From Catenibacillus sp964565805 (GTDB taxonomy: Bacteria; Bacillota; Clostridia; Lachnospirales; Lachnospiraceae): a stretch of 64,000 nucleotides of DNA. The position numbers and the translations under genes were made by a program. Within the stretch, counting starts at the first letter, position 1; each line of letters opens with the position of its first letter. Positions 53,746 through 62,026 of the stretch are shown piece by piece. The stretch is taken from NCBI GenBank assembly GCA_964565805.1, contig CAZMGH010000012.1, positions 1-64,000 on the forward strand. Reading direction: 5' to 3'. The notes beneath the pieces are model-generated. The model did no database searches, was not told the DNA's origin, and worked only from the letters and a program-made list of their open reading frames with translations.

Positions 53746-55236
53746 CTATTCCTTGCTCCACGCCAGAGCGCATCTTACCACCCGTTCCCAGCCCTTAAGC
53801 TTTTCCTGAACTTTCTCAGGCGCCATAGACGGTTCAAAGTTCCGGGCCAGCTGCCAATTTTCGGCAATTTCTGCCTTGCTGCTCCAGTAGCCTACGGCCA
53901 GCCCGGCCAAATAGGCCGCGCCCAGGGCGGTCGTTTCCAGACAGGCGGGCTTTTTCACCTGAGCATTTAAAATATCTGCCTGAAACTGCATTAAAAGATT
54001 ATTGGCCGCGGCGCCCCCGTCTACTTTTAATTGCTTTAAGCTGACGCCTACATCCTTTTCCATAGCCTTAAGCACATCATAAGTCTGATAGGCGATGGAT
54101 TCCAGGGCCGCCCGGACAAAATGAGCTCGGCTGGTTCCACGGGTCACGCCGACCACCATACCTCTGGCGTAGGAATCCCAGTAAGGGGCTCCCAGGCCGG
54201 TAAAGGCGGGGACAATGTAAACCCCTCCCGTATCCTCTGCTTCTCTGGCCACAAGCTCCGACTGAGCTGAATTTTCAATAAGCTTCATTTCATCTCTCAG
54301 CCACTGGATGCAGGCCCCTGCCACAAACACGCTGCCCTCCAGGGCATACTCTACCGAATCGCTGCAGCTTGCTCCAATAGTGGTTACCAGGCCGTGGCTG
54401 CTTTTTACTGCCTGTTTTCCTGTGTTCATAAGAAGGAAACATCCCGTGCCGTAAGTATTTTTCACATCTCCCGGCTCAAAGCAGCACTGACCAAACAAAG
54501 CGGCCTGCTGGTCTCCCGCCGCACCGGCGATCTTAATGGGAGCTCCAAAATACTGGGCCAAAGTCTCCCCATAAATACAGCTGGACGGCTTTACCTGGGC
54601 CAGCATGGATTCCGGGATCTGAAAATAATCCAGGATCTTTTGATCCCAGCAGCGGCGGTGGATGTCAAAAAGCATGGTCCGGGAAGCGTTCGTATAATCT
54701 GTGACAAACACTTTTCCACCGGTCAGCTTCCAGATCAGCCATGTATCCACCGTACCAAAAAGAAGCTGTCCTTCCCGTGCCCGCTCCATGGCTCCATCCA
54801 CATGATCCAGGATCCATTTGATCTTCGTAGCGCTGAAATAAGGGTCCGGCACAAGACCGGTGGTTTCTTTGATATAATCCTTAAACTCCGGCTCAATGGC
54901 ATCCACCATAGGCGCCGTCCGGCGGCACTGCCATACAATGGCGTGATACACCGGCTCCCCGGTTTCTTTATCCCACACAATAGAAGTTTCCCTCTGATTA
55001 GTGATGCCAATACCACAGATCTGCTGAGGCCCGACCTCTGCCTGAGCCATGACCTTCTCTGCCACAGATCTTTGAGAATACCAGATTTCCTGTGCATCAT
55101 GCTCCACCCATCCTGGATTTGGATAGTACTGGGGAAATTCCTCCTGGGCGATTGCCGCGATATTTCCCTCATGATCAAATAAAATCGCTCTGGAACTGGT
55201 GGTTCCCTGATCCAAAGCCATAATGTACTGCTTCAT
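53746..55236 (-). CDS. glpK: Glycerol kinase GlpK
   Basis: 496 residues from MKQYIMALDQGTTSSRAILFD. FGGY-family motifs: NQRETSIVWDKETGEPVYHAIVWQ (split across the active site), GAAGDQQAALFGQ, VDGGAAANNLLMQFQADIL. Makes glycerol-3-phosphate, the substrate of the GlpA-like enzyme and effector of GlpP. Preceded by GGGGAGG. It is separated from the rest of the glp genes by the decayed ABC locus. The 90-bp leader has GC-rich inverted repeats (GGAGC/GCTCC; TGCCC/GGGCA) but no clear T-run. Confidence 0.97.
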   Translation of the reverse strand: MKQYIMALDQGTTSSRAILFDHEGNIAAIAQEEFPQYYPNPGWVEHDAQEIWYSQRSVAEKVMAQAEVGPQQICGIGITNQRETSIVWDKETGEPVYHAIVWQCRRTAPMVDAIEPEFKDYIKETTGLVPDPYFSATKIKWILDHVDGAMERAREGQLLFGTVDTWLIWKLTGGKVFVTDYTNASRTMLFDIHRRCWDQKILDYFQIPESMLAQVKPSSCIYGETLAQYFGAPIKIAGAAGDQQAALFGQCCFEPGDVKNTYGTGCFLLMNTGKQAVKSSHGLVTTIGASCSDSVEYALEGSVFVAGACIQWLRDEMKLIENSAQSELVAREAEDTGGVYIVPAFTGLGAPYWDSYARGMVVGVTRGTSRAHFVRAALESIAYQTYDVLKAMEKDVGVSLKQLKVDGGAAANNLLMQFQADILNAQVKKPACLETTALGAAYLAGLAVGYWSSKAEIAENWQLARNFEPSMAPEKVQEKLKGWERVVRCALAWSKE

Positions 55237-55329
55237 AAGCAAACCTCCCCATTTTATATAATCAGCTGCCCGACAAATGGGCATGAGACATGGAGCGCTC
55301 CGCGCTTCGTGTTCGCGCCATGCTCCGAT

Positions 55330-55509
55330 TTACATCTGATGGCGCACGATCTTATACTCATCCCCATACTGGAAATACGGACAGGCATCAAAAGTCCCGG
55401 TAAGGAAACGGGCCATTTCATCCTCATCCAATGACATGTCACAAACATAATAGCCATAATCATCATCATAAGAATAATTCATACAGCACTCGCAGTTGGT
55501 TTTTGTCAT
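55330..55509 (-). CDS. Small cysteine-containing conserved protein (DUF6472-like)
   Basis: 59 residues, MTKTNCECCMNYSYDDDYGY with a C-x-C-C cluster, a later YVCDMSLDEDEMARFL and DACPYFQYGDEYKIVRHQM. The four to five cysteines suggest metal binding. It matches a short Lachnospiraceae family I recall as DUF6472. AGGAGAAA precedes the ATG, which overlaps the stop of the upstream gene by 4 bp. Confidence 0.8.
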   Translation of the reverse strand: MTKTNCECCMNYSYDDDYGYYVCDMSLDEDEMARFLTGTFDACPYFQYGDEYKIVRHQM

Positions 55510-55781
55510 ACATTTTCTCCTTTAATATGGTAAGTTACCTGTTTTCCTTCCATCGTTTTTTCAAAATCCTCTTCCTCGGAAATAGAAATAAGCATATCAT
55601 CCACAGCCATATCTCCGTCTCCGTCAATATCATTATAGACCAGATCCATGTCATACAAGGTCTCTGAAATCTCATCCATCACTTCATCGTACTCCGGCGT
55701 ATCCACTGCCCCCAGGCAGAATTCCTTTTTTTCAGTCTTTTTACTCTTTTTCCAGACTGCCTTAAAATGAACCTTATACAT
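55506..55781 (-). CDS. Small acidic protein of unknown function
   Basis: 91 residues. Basic N-terminus (MYKVHFKAVWKKSKKTEKKEF), then strongly acidic (YDEVMDEISETLYDMDLVYNDIDGDGDMAVDD). DIDGDGDMAVDD resembles an EF-hand-like Asp loop, but the flanking helices are not clear. Coupled to the 59-residue protein by a 4-bp overlap; promoter at 55860-55888. Confidence 0.65.
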   Translation of the reverse strand: MYKVHFKAVWKKSKKTEKKEFCLGAVDTPEYDEVMDEISETLYDMDLVYNDIDGDGDMAVDDMLISISEEEDFEKTMEGKQVTYHIKGENV

Positions 55782-55859
55782 TTTCCAGGTTCCTCCTCTG
55801 ACGTTTTTAGTGGGTTTATTTATATCATTTTTGGACGACGTATCTTCTTGTACAGCTTT

Positions 55860-55888
55860 ATTGTATCATTATCCCTCAGCTTTGTAAA
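55860..55888 (-). promoter_or_regulatory. Promoter of the two small conserved genes
   Basis: Minus-strand TTTACA (55883-55888), 17-bp spacer, TACAAT (55860-55865), about 80 bp before the ATG at 55781. Confidence 0.65.
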
Positions 55889-56037
55889 CCGCCGCAGCTT
55901 TCCTTCCGCCACCGGCAGGTAGCAGGCATTTCCCGGATTATGGTTACACCATTTTGTTCTCATACACACTTCCCATATCCGGTATGTTATCATCAGAGAA
56001 GCCTGTTCCGGGGAATGAGCCGCATGAACATTCCCGT

Positions 56038-56310
56038 TTACAGGCCGTTTCTGTAAATCTCATTAATCACGGCCTGGGCCTGCTCCATTTCCTTTTTTCG
56101 GATGATCTGATCCCGGTCACTTAAAATGGCCAACATTTCATCCACCAGGTCCTCCACTCTGGGCTGGGTCATCCGATAAAGATAGCCCAGCATCCGTGTG
56201 GCCGTATAATCCGCATTCATATATTTATAGGCGATTTCCCGACACAGCCCTTCCTCATAGCCTTTACTGACCAAAACCTTGTATAATTCTTCTGATCTTG
56301 ATGCTGCCAT
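56038..56310 (-). CDS. Small helical conserved protein
   Basis: 90 residues, nearly all helix-forming: SEELYKVLVSKGYEEGLCREIAYKYMNADYTATRMLGYLYRM then VEDLVDEMLAILSDRDQIIRKKEMEQAQAVINEIYRNGL. No known motif. Follows the phosphoesterase gene by 22 bp in the same direction. Function unknown. Confidence 0.65.
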   Translation of the reverse strand: MAASRSEELYKVLVSKGYEEGLCREIAYKYMNADYTATRMLGYLYRMTQPRVEDLVDEMLAILSDRDQIIRKKEMEQAQAVINEIYRNGL

Positions 56311-56332
56311 AATTAACCTCGCTCCCCCTGCC

Positions 56333-57073
56333 TCACTCCACCACCAATGCCGGACAAAAGTTCAGATAATCCCCGGACACAAGCATATATCGGATTCCCT
56401 GGAACTCACCCCGGATGCTGTCACCAAAGCGCTGCCCACCGTGGCAGTGGGAATAAACGACAGCTTCCACGCCATATTCTCCGGCGATTTCAGTAAAGGG
56501 AGAGGTTTTCTCCAGAATATTTGTAGGCGGATAGTGAAGAAACATAATAAACTTTTTATAACCGGCAGCTTGAGCCTGGCGGAAGGATTCCCGCAAGCGG
56601 GCCATTTCCCGATTCACTAGCTTTTTGGCCTGGGCTTCCTTTTCCTCGTCCCATCCCAGGATCTGGCCCCGGCGGTTCAGGTAAAAAGGCCCCTCAAAGG
56701 TATAGCCCTTGGTCCCTACAAGGGCATAGTCTCTGTAAACGGCAAAATTATTCTGGAGGAAAAACAGCCGTCCGGCAAACTCCTCATTAAGACGTTCCGT
56801 CTTTTTTGCGTCCCAGAACATATCATGATTTCCCCGAAGCAGGATCTTACGGCCAGGCAGCCGCTCAATAAATGCCAGATCTTCCATACACTCCGACAGC
56901 TTTCTTCCCCAGGAATGATCCCCTGTAAGCACAAGAGTGTCCTCCGGCTTTACGATTTTATTCACATACTTTTCTATTTTCTTCTCATGATTTTTCCACA
57001 CTTTTCCAAAAGCATCCATAGGCTTGTCGGCCTGAAAGCTAAGATGAAGGTCCCCAAGGGCATATAAAGCCAC
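56333..57073 (-). CDS. Calcineurin-like metallophosphoesterase
   Basis: 246 residues from a GTG (VALYALGDLHLSF) with AAAGGAGG seven bases upstream. Metal motifs: GDLHLS, VLTGDHSWG, LLRGNHDMFWD, MFLHYPPT, and VVYSHCHGGQRF. In VLTGDHSWG a His follows where many family members have GDxxD. Probably an uncharacterised cytosolic phosphodiesterase. Confidence 0.88.
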   Translation of the reverse strand: MALYALGDLHLSFQADKPMDAFGKVWKNHEKKIEKYVNKIVKPEDTLVLTGDHSWGRKLSECMEDLAFIERLPGRKILLRGNHDMFWDAKKTERLNEEFAGRLFFLQNNFAVYRDYALVGTKGYTFEGPFYLNRRGQILGWDEEKEAQAKKLVNREMARLRESFRQAQAAGYKKFIMFLHYPPTNILEKTSPFTEIAGEYGVEAVVYSHCHGGQRFGDSIRGEFQGIRYMLVSGDYLNFCPALVVE

Positions 57074-57411
57074 AAAACCGCCTCCTTTCATTCCCGCAGC
57101 AGTTAATACTCCCTACAATACGGCCTTCTCCATTATTTTCCATTTTTATTCAGGGCCGTCCTAGGGAAGGGTCCAGCTTATTTTCCCCGAAAGCTTCCAT
57201 CATAAGGGACCTGCCACTGAACGCATTTTTCCTCATTTTCAGACGTTTCTCCACGACACATGATCTGCATCTCCAATAATCCGCACCTCAAAAAATCAAA
57301 AGGCCGGAGGGGAATGACTGGAACCGCGCCATCACTCCCCATCGGCCAGCCGATGATCTTATGTGTCCGTAACCCTGGGGCAAAAGCCCAGTGCCGGTCT
57401 GACATGCAAGT
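57074..57411. other. Intergenic region with a doubtful short ORF
   Basis: The minus strand holds a 75-codon frame at 57178-57405 (MSDRHWAFAPGLRTHKIIGW start), lying directly downstream of the NifX-SlyD gene. It lacks a clear ribosome site, and I do not recognise the product. No promoter or terminator of good quality was seen. Confidence 0.3.
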
Positions 57412-58293
57412 TTATTTTACTTCAACAAGCTCAATTCTGAAATTTAATTCCTTTCCTGCCATTTCATGATTGGCATCCAGGGTAATATTTACCTCATCCT
57501 TAGCTGTTACCTTTACCGGAAACGGCTGGCCATACTGATTCGACAGATATACCTGCTGACCTACAGTCAAACCCTCGGAGCCGGGAAGCTGGGCGATCTC
57601 AAAAGTTAGAACAGCGTTAGGATCCGGCATGCCGTAGGCCTCCTCCGGCATAAGATGTACATCAATGATCTGTCCCACTTCCATATTGGCAACCGCTGCG
57701 TCAAAGCCTCGGATCATCTGACCTGCGCCGCAGACAAATTCCAAAGGCTCGCCCCGGTCATAAGAGGAATCAAACGGAGTCCCGTCATTAAATGTGCCTC
57801 TGTAATGAGTACGGCAAGTTTTTCCCACATTAGGCCCTGTAATGGAGGGTGCCGACGCGCCGCATCCGCCACCGCAGCTGCTTCCGCAGCCATCATCCGC
57901 ATGGCGGCCGCAGCAGCTATGGCCCTCTTCATGATGGCCGCAGCAGGCATGATCTTCACCGTGATGGTGGTCGCAATTTGCTCCCGTAGATACAAGCTCA
58001 CCTTTCAAATAAGCTTCTACAGCCTGATCCGCATCTCCCTGGGCGCCGGCAACCAGTTCCACTCCGGCCTGAGCAAGGGCTGCCTGAGCGCCGCCGCCAA
58101 TACCGCCGCAGATCAACACATCGATCTTATGGTCTGCCAGAAGTCCGGCTAAAGCGTCGTGGCCTACACCATTGGATAATAACACTTCACTGGAAACCAC
58201 CTTATTATCTTCCACATCATAGACCTTGAAAGACTCTGTTCTTCCAAAGTGCTGAAAAATATTCCCATTATCATAAGTTACCGCAATTTTCAT
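57412..58293 (-). CDS. NifX-like domain fused to SlyD/FKBP prolyl isomerase through a His/Cys linker
   Basis: 293 residues from MKIAVTYDNGNIFQHFGRTE (GAGGA seven bases upstream). Residues 1-105: NifX/NifB-type cofactor-binding domain (ICGGIGGGAQAALAQAGVEL). 106-145: metal-type linker with seven His-rich and nine Cys positions (CDHHHGEDHACCGHHEEGH, CGSSCGGGC). 155-293: FKBP with inserted SlyD-type flap (YRGTFNDGTPFDSSYDRGEP, ITLDANHEMAGKELNF). Suggests a metal or cluster carrier combined with folding activity. The cargo is unknown. Confidence 0.88.
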   Translation of the reverse strand: MKIAVTYDNGNIFQHFGRTESFKVYDVEDNKVVSSEVLLSNGVGHDALAGLLADHKIDVLICGGIGGGAQAALAQAGVELVAGAQGDADQAVEAYLKGELVSTGANCDHHHGEDHACCGHHEEGHSCCGRHADDGCGSSCGGGCGASAPSITGPNVGKTCRTHYRGTFNDGTPFDSSYDRGEPLEFVCGAGQMIRGFDAAVANMEVGQIIDVHLMPEEAYGMPDPNAVLTFEIAQLPGSEGLTVGQQVYLSNQYGQPFPVKVTAKDEVNITLDANHEMAGKELNFRIELVEVK

Positions 58294-58433
58294 TTTATAA
58301 TCCTCAACTTTCATATTTGGTTATGCCGTGACAACATAAATTTCAATCATCGTTCACCAAGCTGAACCGATACAACTCTTATTATATCGTTGGGAAATGG
58401 GATGTCAATAGTTTTAAATCCGGTTTACATCTT

Positions 58434-61400
58434 TCATACCGTCCCATATGCTCCCTTCATCCCAATTTCCATCAGCTCTGCCGCCACCTGCACAGATTTG
58501 ATCCGCATAAGATTATCCCATGCGTCTTCCTGCCCCAGAAGATTCATCCCGCCATGCCAGACCAGTTCATCGTCTATCACAGCGAAATGTTCTGCAACCT
58601 CATCTTTTTTAATGATATTTATTCCGGTTTGTATCATGTCATTAATCATGTCTATAACATACTCCGGACTTCCGTGGGCGATAGAATCCGGATCCTCGGT
58701 GATCACAGTAACCTTTATTCCAGCTTCCATCCTTGGGGTAACAATATAAATAAAACGCGCCACTTTCTCCCGGGTCAGTTCCGGACTGGAGATAATAATG
58801 CTTTTTTCTGCTTCCACAATATCCTGTTCAAATATATCCATATAATTTCCTGAATCATATATGGCATTAGCCGTTTGTTTTTGGACCACAGAATCTGTGA
58901 TCAGCGAAAAACCGGCTTTTTTATACGTGCGCAGTCTTTTAGCGTACATTGCTTCAAAGTATCCCATATGAGAATCTACATAATCATATACAATGACTTC
59001 ACCTTTACCATCATAGTCCCGGTTCAAACGTCCGATGTACTGTTCAAGACGGCCGGAAAATGATACCGGAGCCGCCAGCATTAATGTATCAAGCCTGGGA
59101 AAGTCGAATCCTTCTCCTATTTTCTGGCCTGTAGCCACAAGGATCAGACTTTCCTCCTTGGGAACAGATTTCAGCTGCTGGCGCGTCTGTGAATTTTCCT
59201 TATCACTGTTATCGCCGTAAAGAATGAAAACATGATCTGCGCACGATTGAAGACAATGATATAAATCTCTGGCCTGTTCTTTATATTTTGTCAGGATCAA
59301 TGGTGTTCTGCCATCCGCGATACAAGCTTGTGTGTCTTTGATGATCATTTCATTGCGGGCCGGATTGTCACTGATCAAAGCATAGGCTGCATTAATATTT
59401 GCTTTACTTTCTGCAGTGTCAACAACTCTTGTATATCTTGGATAAATATAGTGTCCGATTCCCTGATCCTTTGCCCGTTCTTTTGCCGTATAGCTATGGC
59501 GGACAGGTCCCAGGAGCATATGGATAATCTGATCCAGATTGTCGCTCCGTTTCGGCGTGGCAGAAACACCATAAACATATCGGGCATTAACCTTTTCCAT
59601 AACCTGAATAGACGTGTTGGATCCACAATGATGACATTCATCCATGATCACCATTCCATACGTATTTAACAAATCATTAAACTTCCCTCTGCTGTAAACA
59701 GAGCCAACCATGGCTACATCTACGATCCCTGTTAATGTATTTTTATTACCATGAAGAATACCAATAACACTTTCCCGCCGCTTCTTTCGTCCGGATTTTG
59801 TTTTATAAACCGGTGGTTCCTCATCAATAGTCAAAAATTTATTTAATTTTTCCACCCACTGTTCAAGCAGATCTTTGTTCTGAAGAAGGATCAGTGTATT
59901 TACTTTTCTTTGAGCAATAAGATAACTGCACACAACCGTTTTTCCAAAGGCCGTTGCAGCATTTAAAATGCCATCTTCAAAGGCCAGCAGGCTTTGAGCT
60001 GCCAGCTCCTGCTGTAATCTGAGATTTCCATTAAATGTCACTCGTATTGGCCTGCCCTTTTCTCTGTGATCAGTAATTTCATACCGGATAGCCCCTTCTT
60101 TACAAAGATTTATAAGAACGTCCCTAAGCCCTCTGGGAATACGGATATATCCATCTATATCTTTTCCCATATAAACAGTGCTGAAATTATAATAATTGGA
60201 ATATCCCATCCTGCGGTTTTTATAATATACCGGATTATCAAAAGCCGCCATGCTCCGAATCTGATTTTGAATCCGGGGCATAAGATTTAATGAATCCACA
60301 TAAATACCATCTGCAAGAACCATATGCAGCTGTCCTACCACATCGGATTTTTCAAAACGCCTCTCTTTTTCCCAGGGCTTAGGACGGTTTTGGAAAGTCA
60401 GATCTCCCGAAAATGTAATCTGACCAGACAATTCTGACTGCCATCTTTTCATGTGATCTTCTATTTCTTCTACGGTCAGCTTTTGAGTATGATTTAGAAG
60501 AATTTCCCACTGATCCGGATAGACATTCCAATCCTGATCCACAAATGCGCTGTTTCCATTTTTAAGGGCCTGTCCCTGAAGGGGCAGAGCGATAAGATTA
60601 CCAATACTGCTGGCCATATCCTGGGAAGGGTACATTCGGTCATAGTAATGAAAAGACCTCAAATTAATGGATGAGGCACCTTTATCTAATAGAAGGAATC
60701 CGAAATTTCTGGCATGGGATGCGGACACAGGTTTTTTGAAAAAAATCCATACATGGGCACCGCGGCCTGAACGGGAACGTTCCACCAGTGGCTTGATGCC
60801 ATTTCTCTCACAAATTAACCGAAGTGCGTCAACCTCCTCATGCCACTGATCATCTCCATTTGCGAAATCAGATTTTTCCGCGCCTTTTTCATGATTGTCA
60901 AAGTCGAAAACAAGAAATCGGCAGGTTCCGTCCGGGAACAAAGGATAAATTCCCAGCACGTCCGTACCGTCTTCCTTGTATCCTATCAAATGTTCTAAAA
61001 CTTTCTCTGGCGTCAGCTTCGTCCACGCCGTATGGGTACAGGCTTCGCAATTTATTTTTTCTCCCTGCTGTTTAGGACATATGCGACCATTCCATCGATG
61101 GTCACACTGAGGAAAATAACCTCCATTTTTACCCCGTTTGGCATAAACATCGGTTCTTCCCCAAAACATGGAAAAATATTTTTTGACCATTTCCTGAGTT
61201 ATATATCTGCTAATGATCCTTCCTCCCTGATCCGGATCATAAGCATTTGAAGTCTCTATATTATTTTCAAAAAGATCCTTCGACTCGCAGACTATTCCGT
61301 TTTTTTCCAACTGAGCTTTTAATTTTTTATTTTCTATCTGAAGTTCACGCACCAGCTGTCTCAGTGAATCCAGATTATACGCTTCAATGTTCATCTTCAT
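58434..61400 (-). CDS. TOTE-type protein: primase-like, SF2 helicase and PLD domains
   Basis: 988 residues. Coiled N-terminus (1-45); archaeo-eukaryotic primase-like domain (about 70-320) with FDFDNH at 165-170, a zinc-type C-x8-C-x2-C around 108-121 and SGRGAHVWIFF at 211-221; SF2 helicase (about 470-830) with AFGKT at 484-488, DECH at 587-590, SAT at 613-615 and QYIGRLNR at 787-794; C-terminal PLD-like domain (841-988) ending HFAVIDDELVWHGGMNLL. The canonical HxK of PLD nucleases is not visible there. Such proteins are predicted conflict/defence factors. The start could also be the ATG at 61394; no strong ribosome site. Confidence 0.9.
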   Translation of the reverse strand: MKMNIEAYNLDSLRQLVRELQIENKKLKAQLEKNGIVCESKDLFENNIETSNAYDPDQGGRIISRYITQEMVKKYFSMFWGRTDVYAKRGKNGGYFPQCDHRWNGRICPKQQGEKINCEACTHTAWTKLTPEKVLEHLIGYKEDGTDVLGIYPLFPDGTCRFLVFDFDNHEKGAEKSDFANGDDQWHEEVDALRLICERNGIKPLVERSRSGRGAHVWIFFKKPVSASHARNFGFLLLDKGASSINLRSFHYYDRMYPSQDMASSIGNLIALPLQGQALKNGNSAFVDQDWNVYPDQWEILLNHTQKLTVEEIEDHMKRWQSELSGQITFSGDLTFQNRPKPWEKERRFEKSDVVGQLHMVLADGIYVDSLNLMPRIQNQIRSMAAFDNPVYYKNRRMGYSNYYNFSTVYMGKDIDGYIRIPRGLRDVLINLCKEGAIRYEITDHREKGRPIRVTFNGNLRLQQELAAQSLLAFEDGILNAATAFGKTVVCSYLIAQRKVNTLILLQNKDLLEQWVEKLNKFLTIDEEPPVYKTKSGRKKRRESVIGILHGNKNTLTGIVDVAMVGSVYSRGKFNDLLNTYGMVIMDECHHCGSNTSIQVMEKVNARYVYGVSATPKRSDNLDQIIHMLLGPVRHSYTAKERAKDQGIGHYIYPRYTRVVDTAESKANINAAYALISDNPARNEMIIKDTQACIADGRTPLILTKYKEQARDLYHCLQSCADHVFILYGDNSDKENSQTRQQLKSVPKEESLILVATGQKIGEGFDFPRLDTLMLAAPVSFSGRLEQYIGRLNRDYDGKGEVIVYDYVDSHMGYFEAMYAKRLRTYKKAGFSLITDSVVQKQTANAIYDSGNYMDIFEQDIVEAEKSIIISSPELTREKVARFIYIVTPRMEAGIKVTVITEDPDSIAHGSPEYVIDMINDMIQTGINIIKKDEVAEHFAVIDDELVWHGGMNLLGQEDAWDNLMRIKSVQVAAELMEIGMKGAYGTV

Positions 61401-61505
61401 TTATCCATAATATTTTAATGAAACACATCATCGGTGATCGCTTCCGGAAAGACCTCCTGAATATCCCGGTATCTTCCGCAAAGATTACACACCGATTCCG
61501 CCGCG

Positions 61506-61814
61506 TCAGTAATATCTTTTTTTACCTTCAATAGTGAGTTTTGCCTGCATTTCAAGGCAGTAAGGGGTTACGCCGTCTAAAGGCTTAAGTATGCCGTAAA
61601 ATCCGGACAGTATCCGAAGATGCTCTTGGACATAGGCTAACTCCTCATCAGTAAATACTCCGGGAGCCCTATATTGATATGCGATTCCCTCATAAGACAC
61701 CACCGCCGGGATCAGGCCATGCTCCAGGTCCATGTGACTTAAACCTTCTGCATTTAACGATGCTATGGGTTTCTTCCTGCTTCCCGCCCTCCAAAAGCCC
61801 GGGAACATTATCAC
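61506..61814 (-). pseudogene. yaaA: yaaA fragment
   Basis: About 102 codons matching the middle of the YaaA (DUF328) peroxide-stress protein: VSYEGIAYQYRAPGVFTDEEL and RILSGFYGILKPLDGVTPYCLEMQAKL. The family is about 245 residues; N- and C-terminal parts are missing. The frame ends at TGA, and a different frame continues to 61415 with an unrelated CNLCGRYRDIQEVFP peptide. Confidence 0.8.
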
Positions 61815-61875
61815 CTTAGGATCATTATATCAAAAATCAACAAAACACACTACTATTAATCATATAAAAAGAAGC

Positions 61876-61904
61876 TGGTCACCATCCCTTTCCAATGTTA
61901 TAAT
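61876..61904 (+). promoter_or_regulatory. Promoter of the PEP-binding protein gene
   Basis: TGGTCA (61876-61881), 17-bp spacer, perfect TATAAT (61899-61904). Leader of about 115 bases follows, with a first short stem CTCCC/GGGAG (about 61917-61939). Confidence 0.6.
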
Positions 61905-61956
61905 AATGTAAAAGCTCTCCCGAATCAATCTTTGGGAGCGTATCGCATAATATTGA

Positions 61957-62013
61957 CAAGGGCGTCAAAAACAGAGATCCTCACTGTTTTTGCTGCCCTT
62001 GCCTTTTATTTTT
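61957..62013 (+). terminator. Leader terminator before the PEP-binding protein gene
   Basis: Stem CAAGGGC...CAAAAACAG / CTGTTTTTG..GCCCTTG (61957-62001) with CCTTTTATTTTT after it, ending just before the AGGAGG at 62016. This placement suits attenuation rather than termination of an upstream gene, because none on this strand ends nearby. Confidence 0.75.
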
Positions 62014-62026
62014 ACAGGAGGTGCCT

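Noticed and set aside
55820..55993. 57-codon minus-strand ORF (MITYRIWEVCMRTKWCNHNP start)
   Set aside because: It overlaps a good promoter for the next gene and lacks a clear ribosome site, so it is more likely chance.
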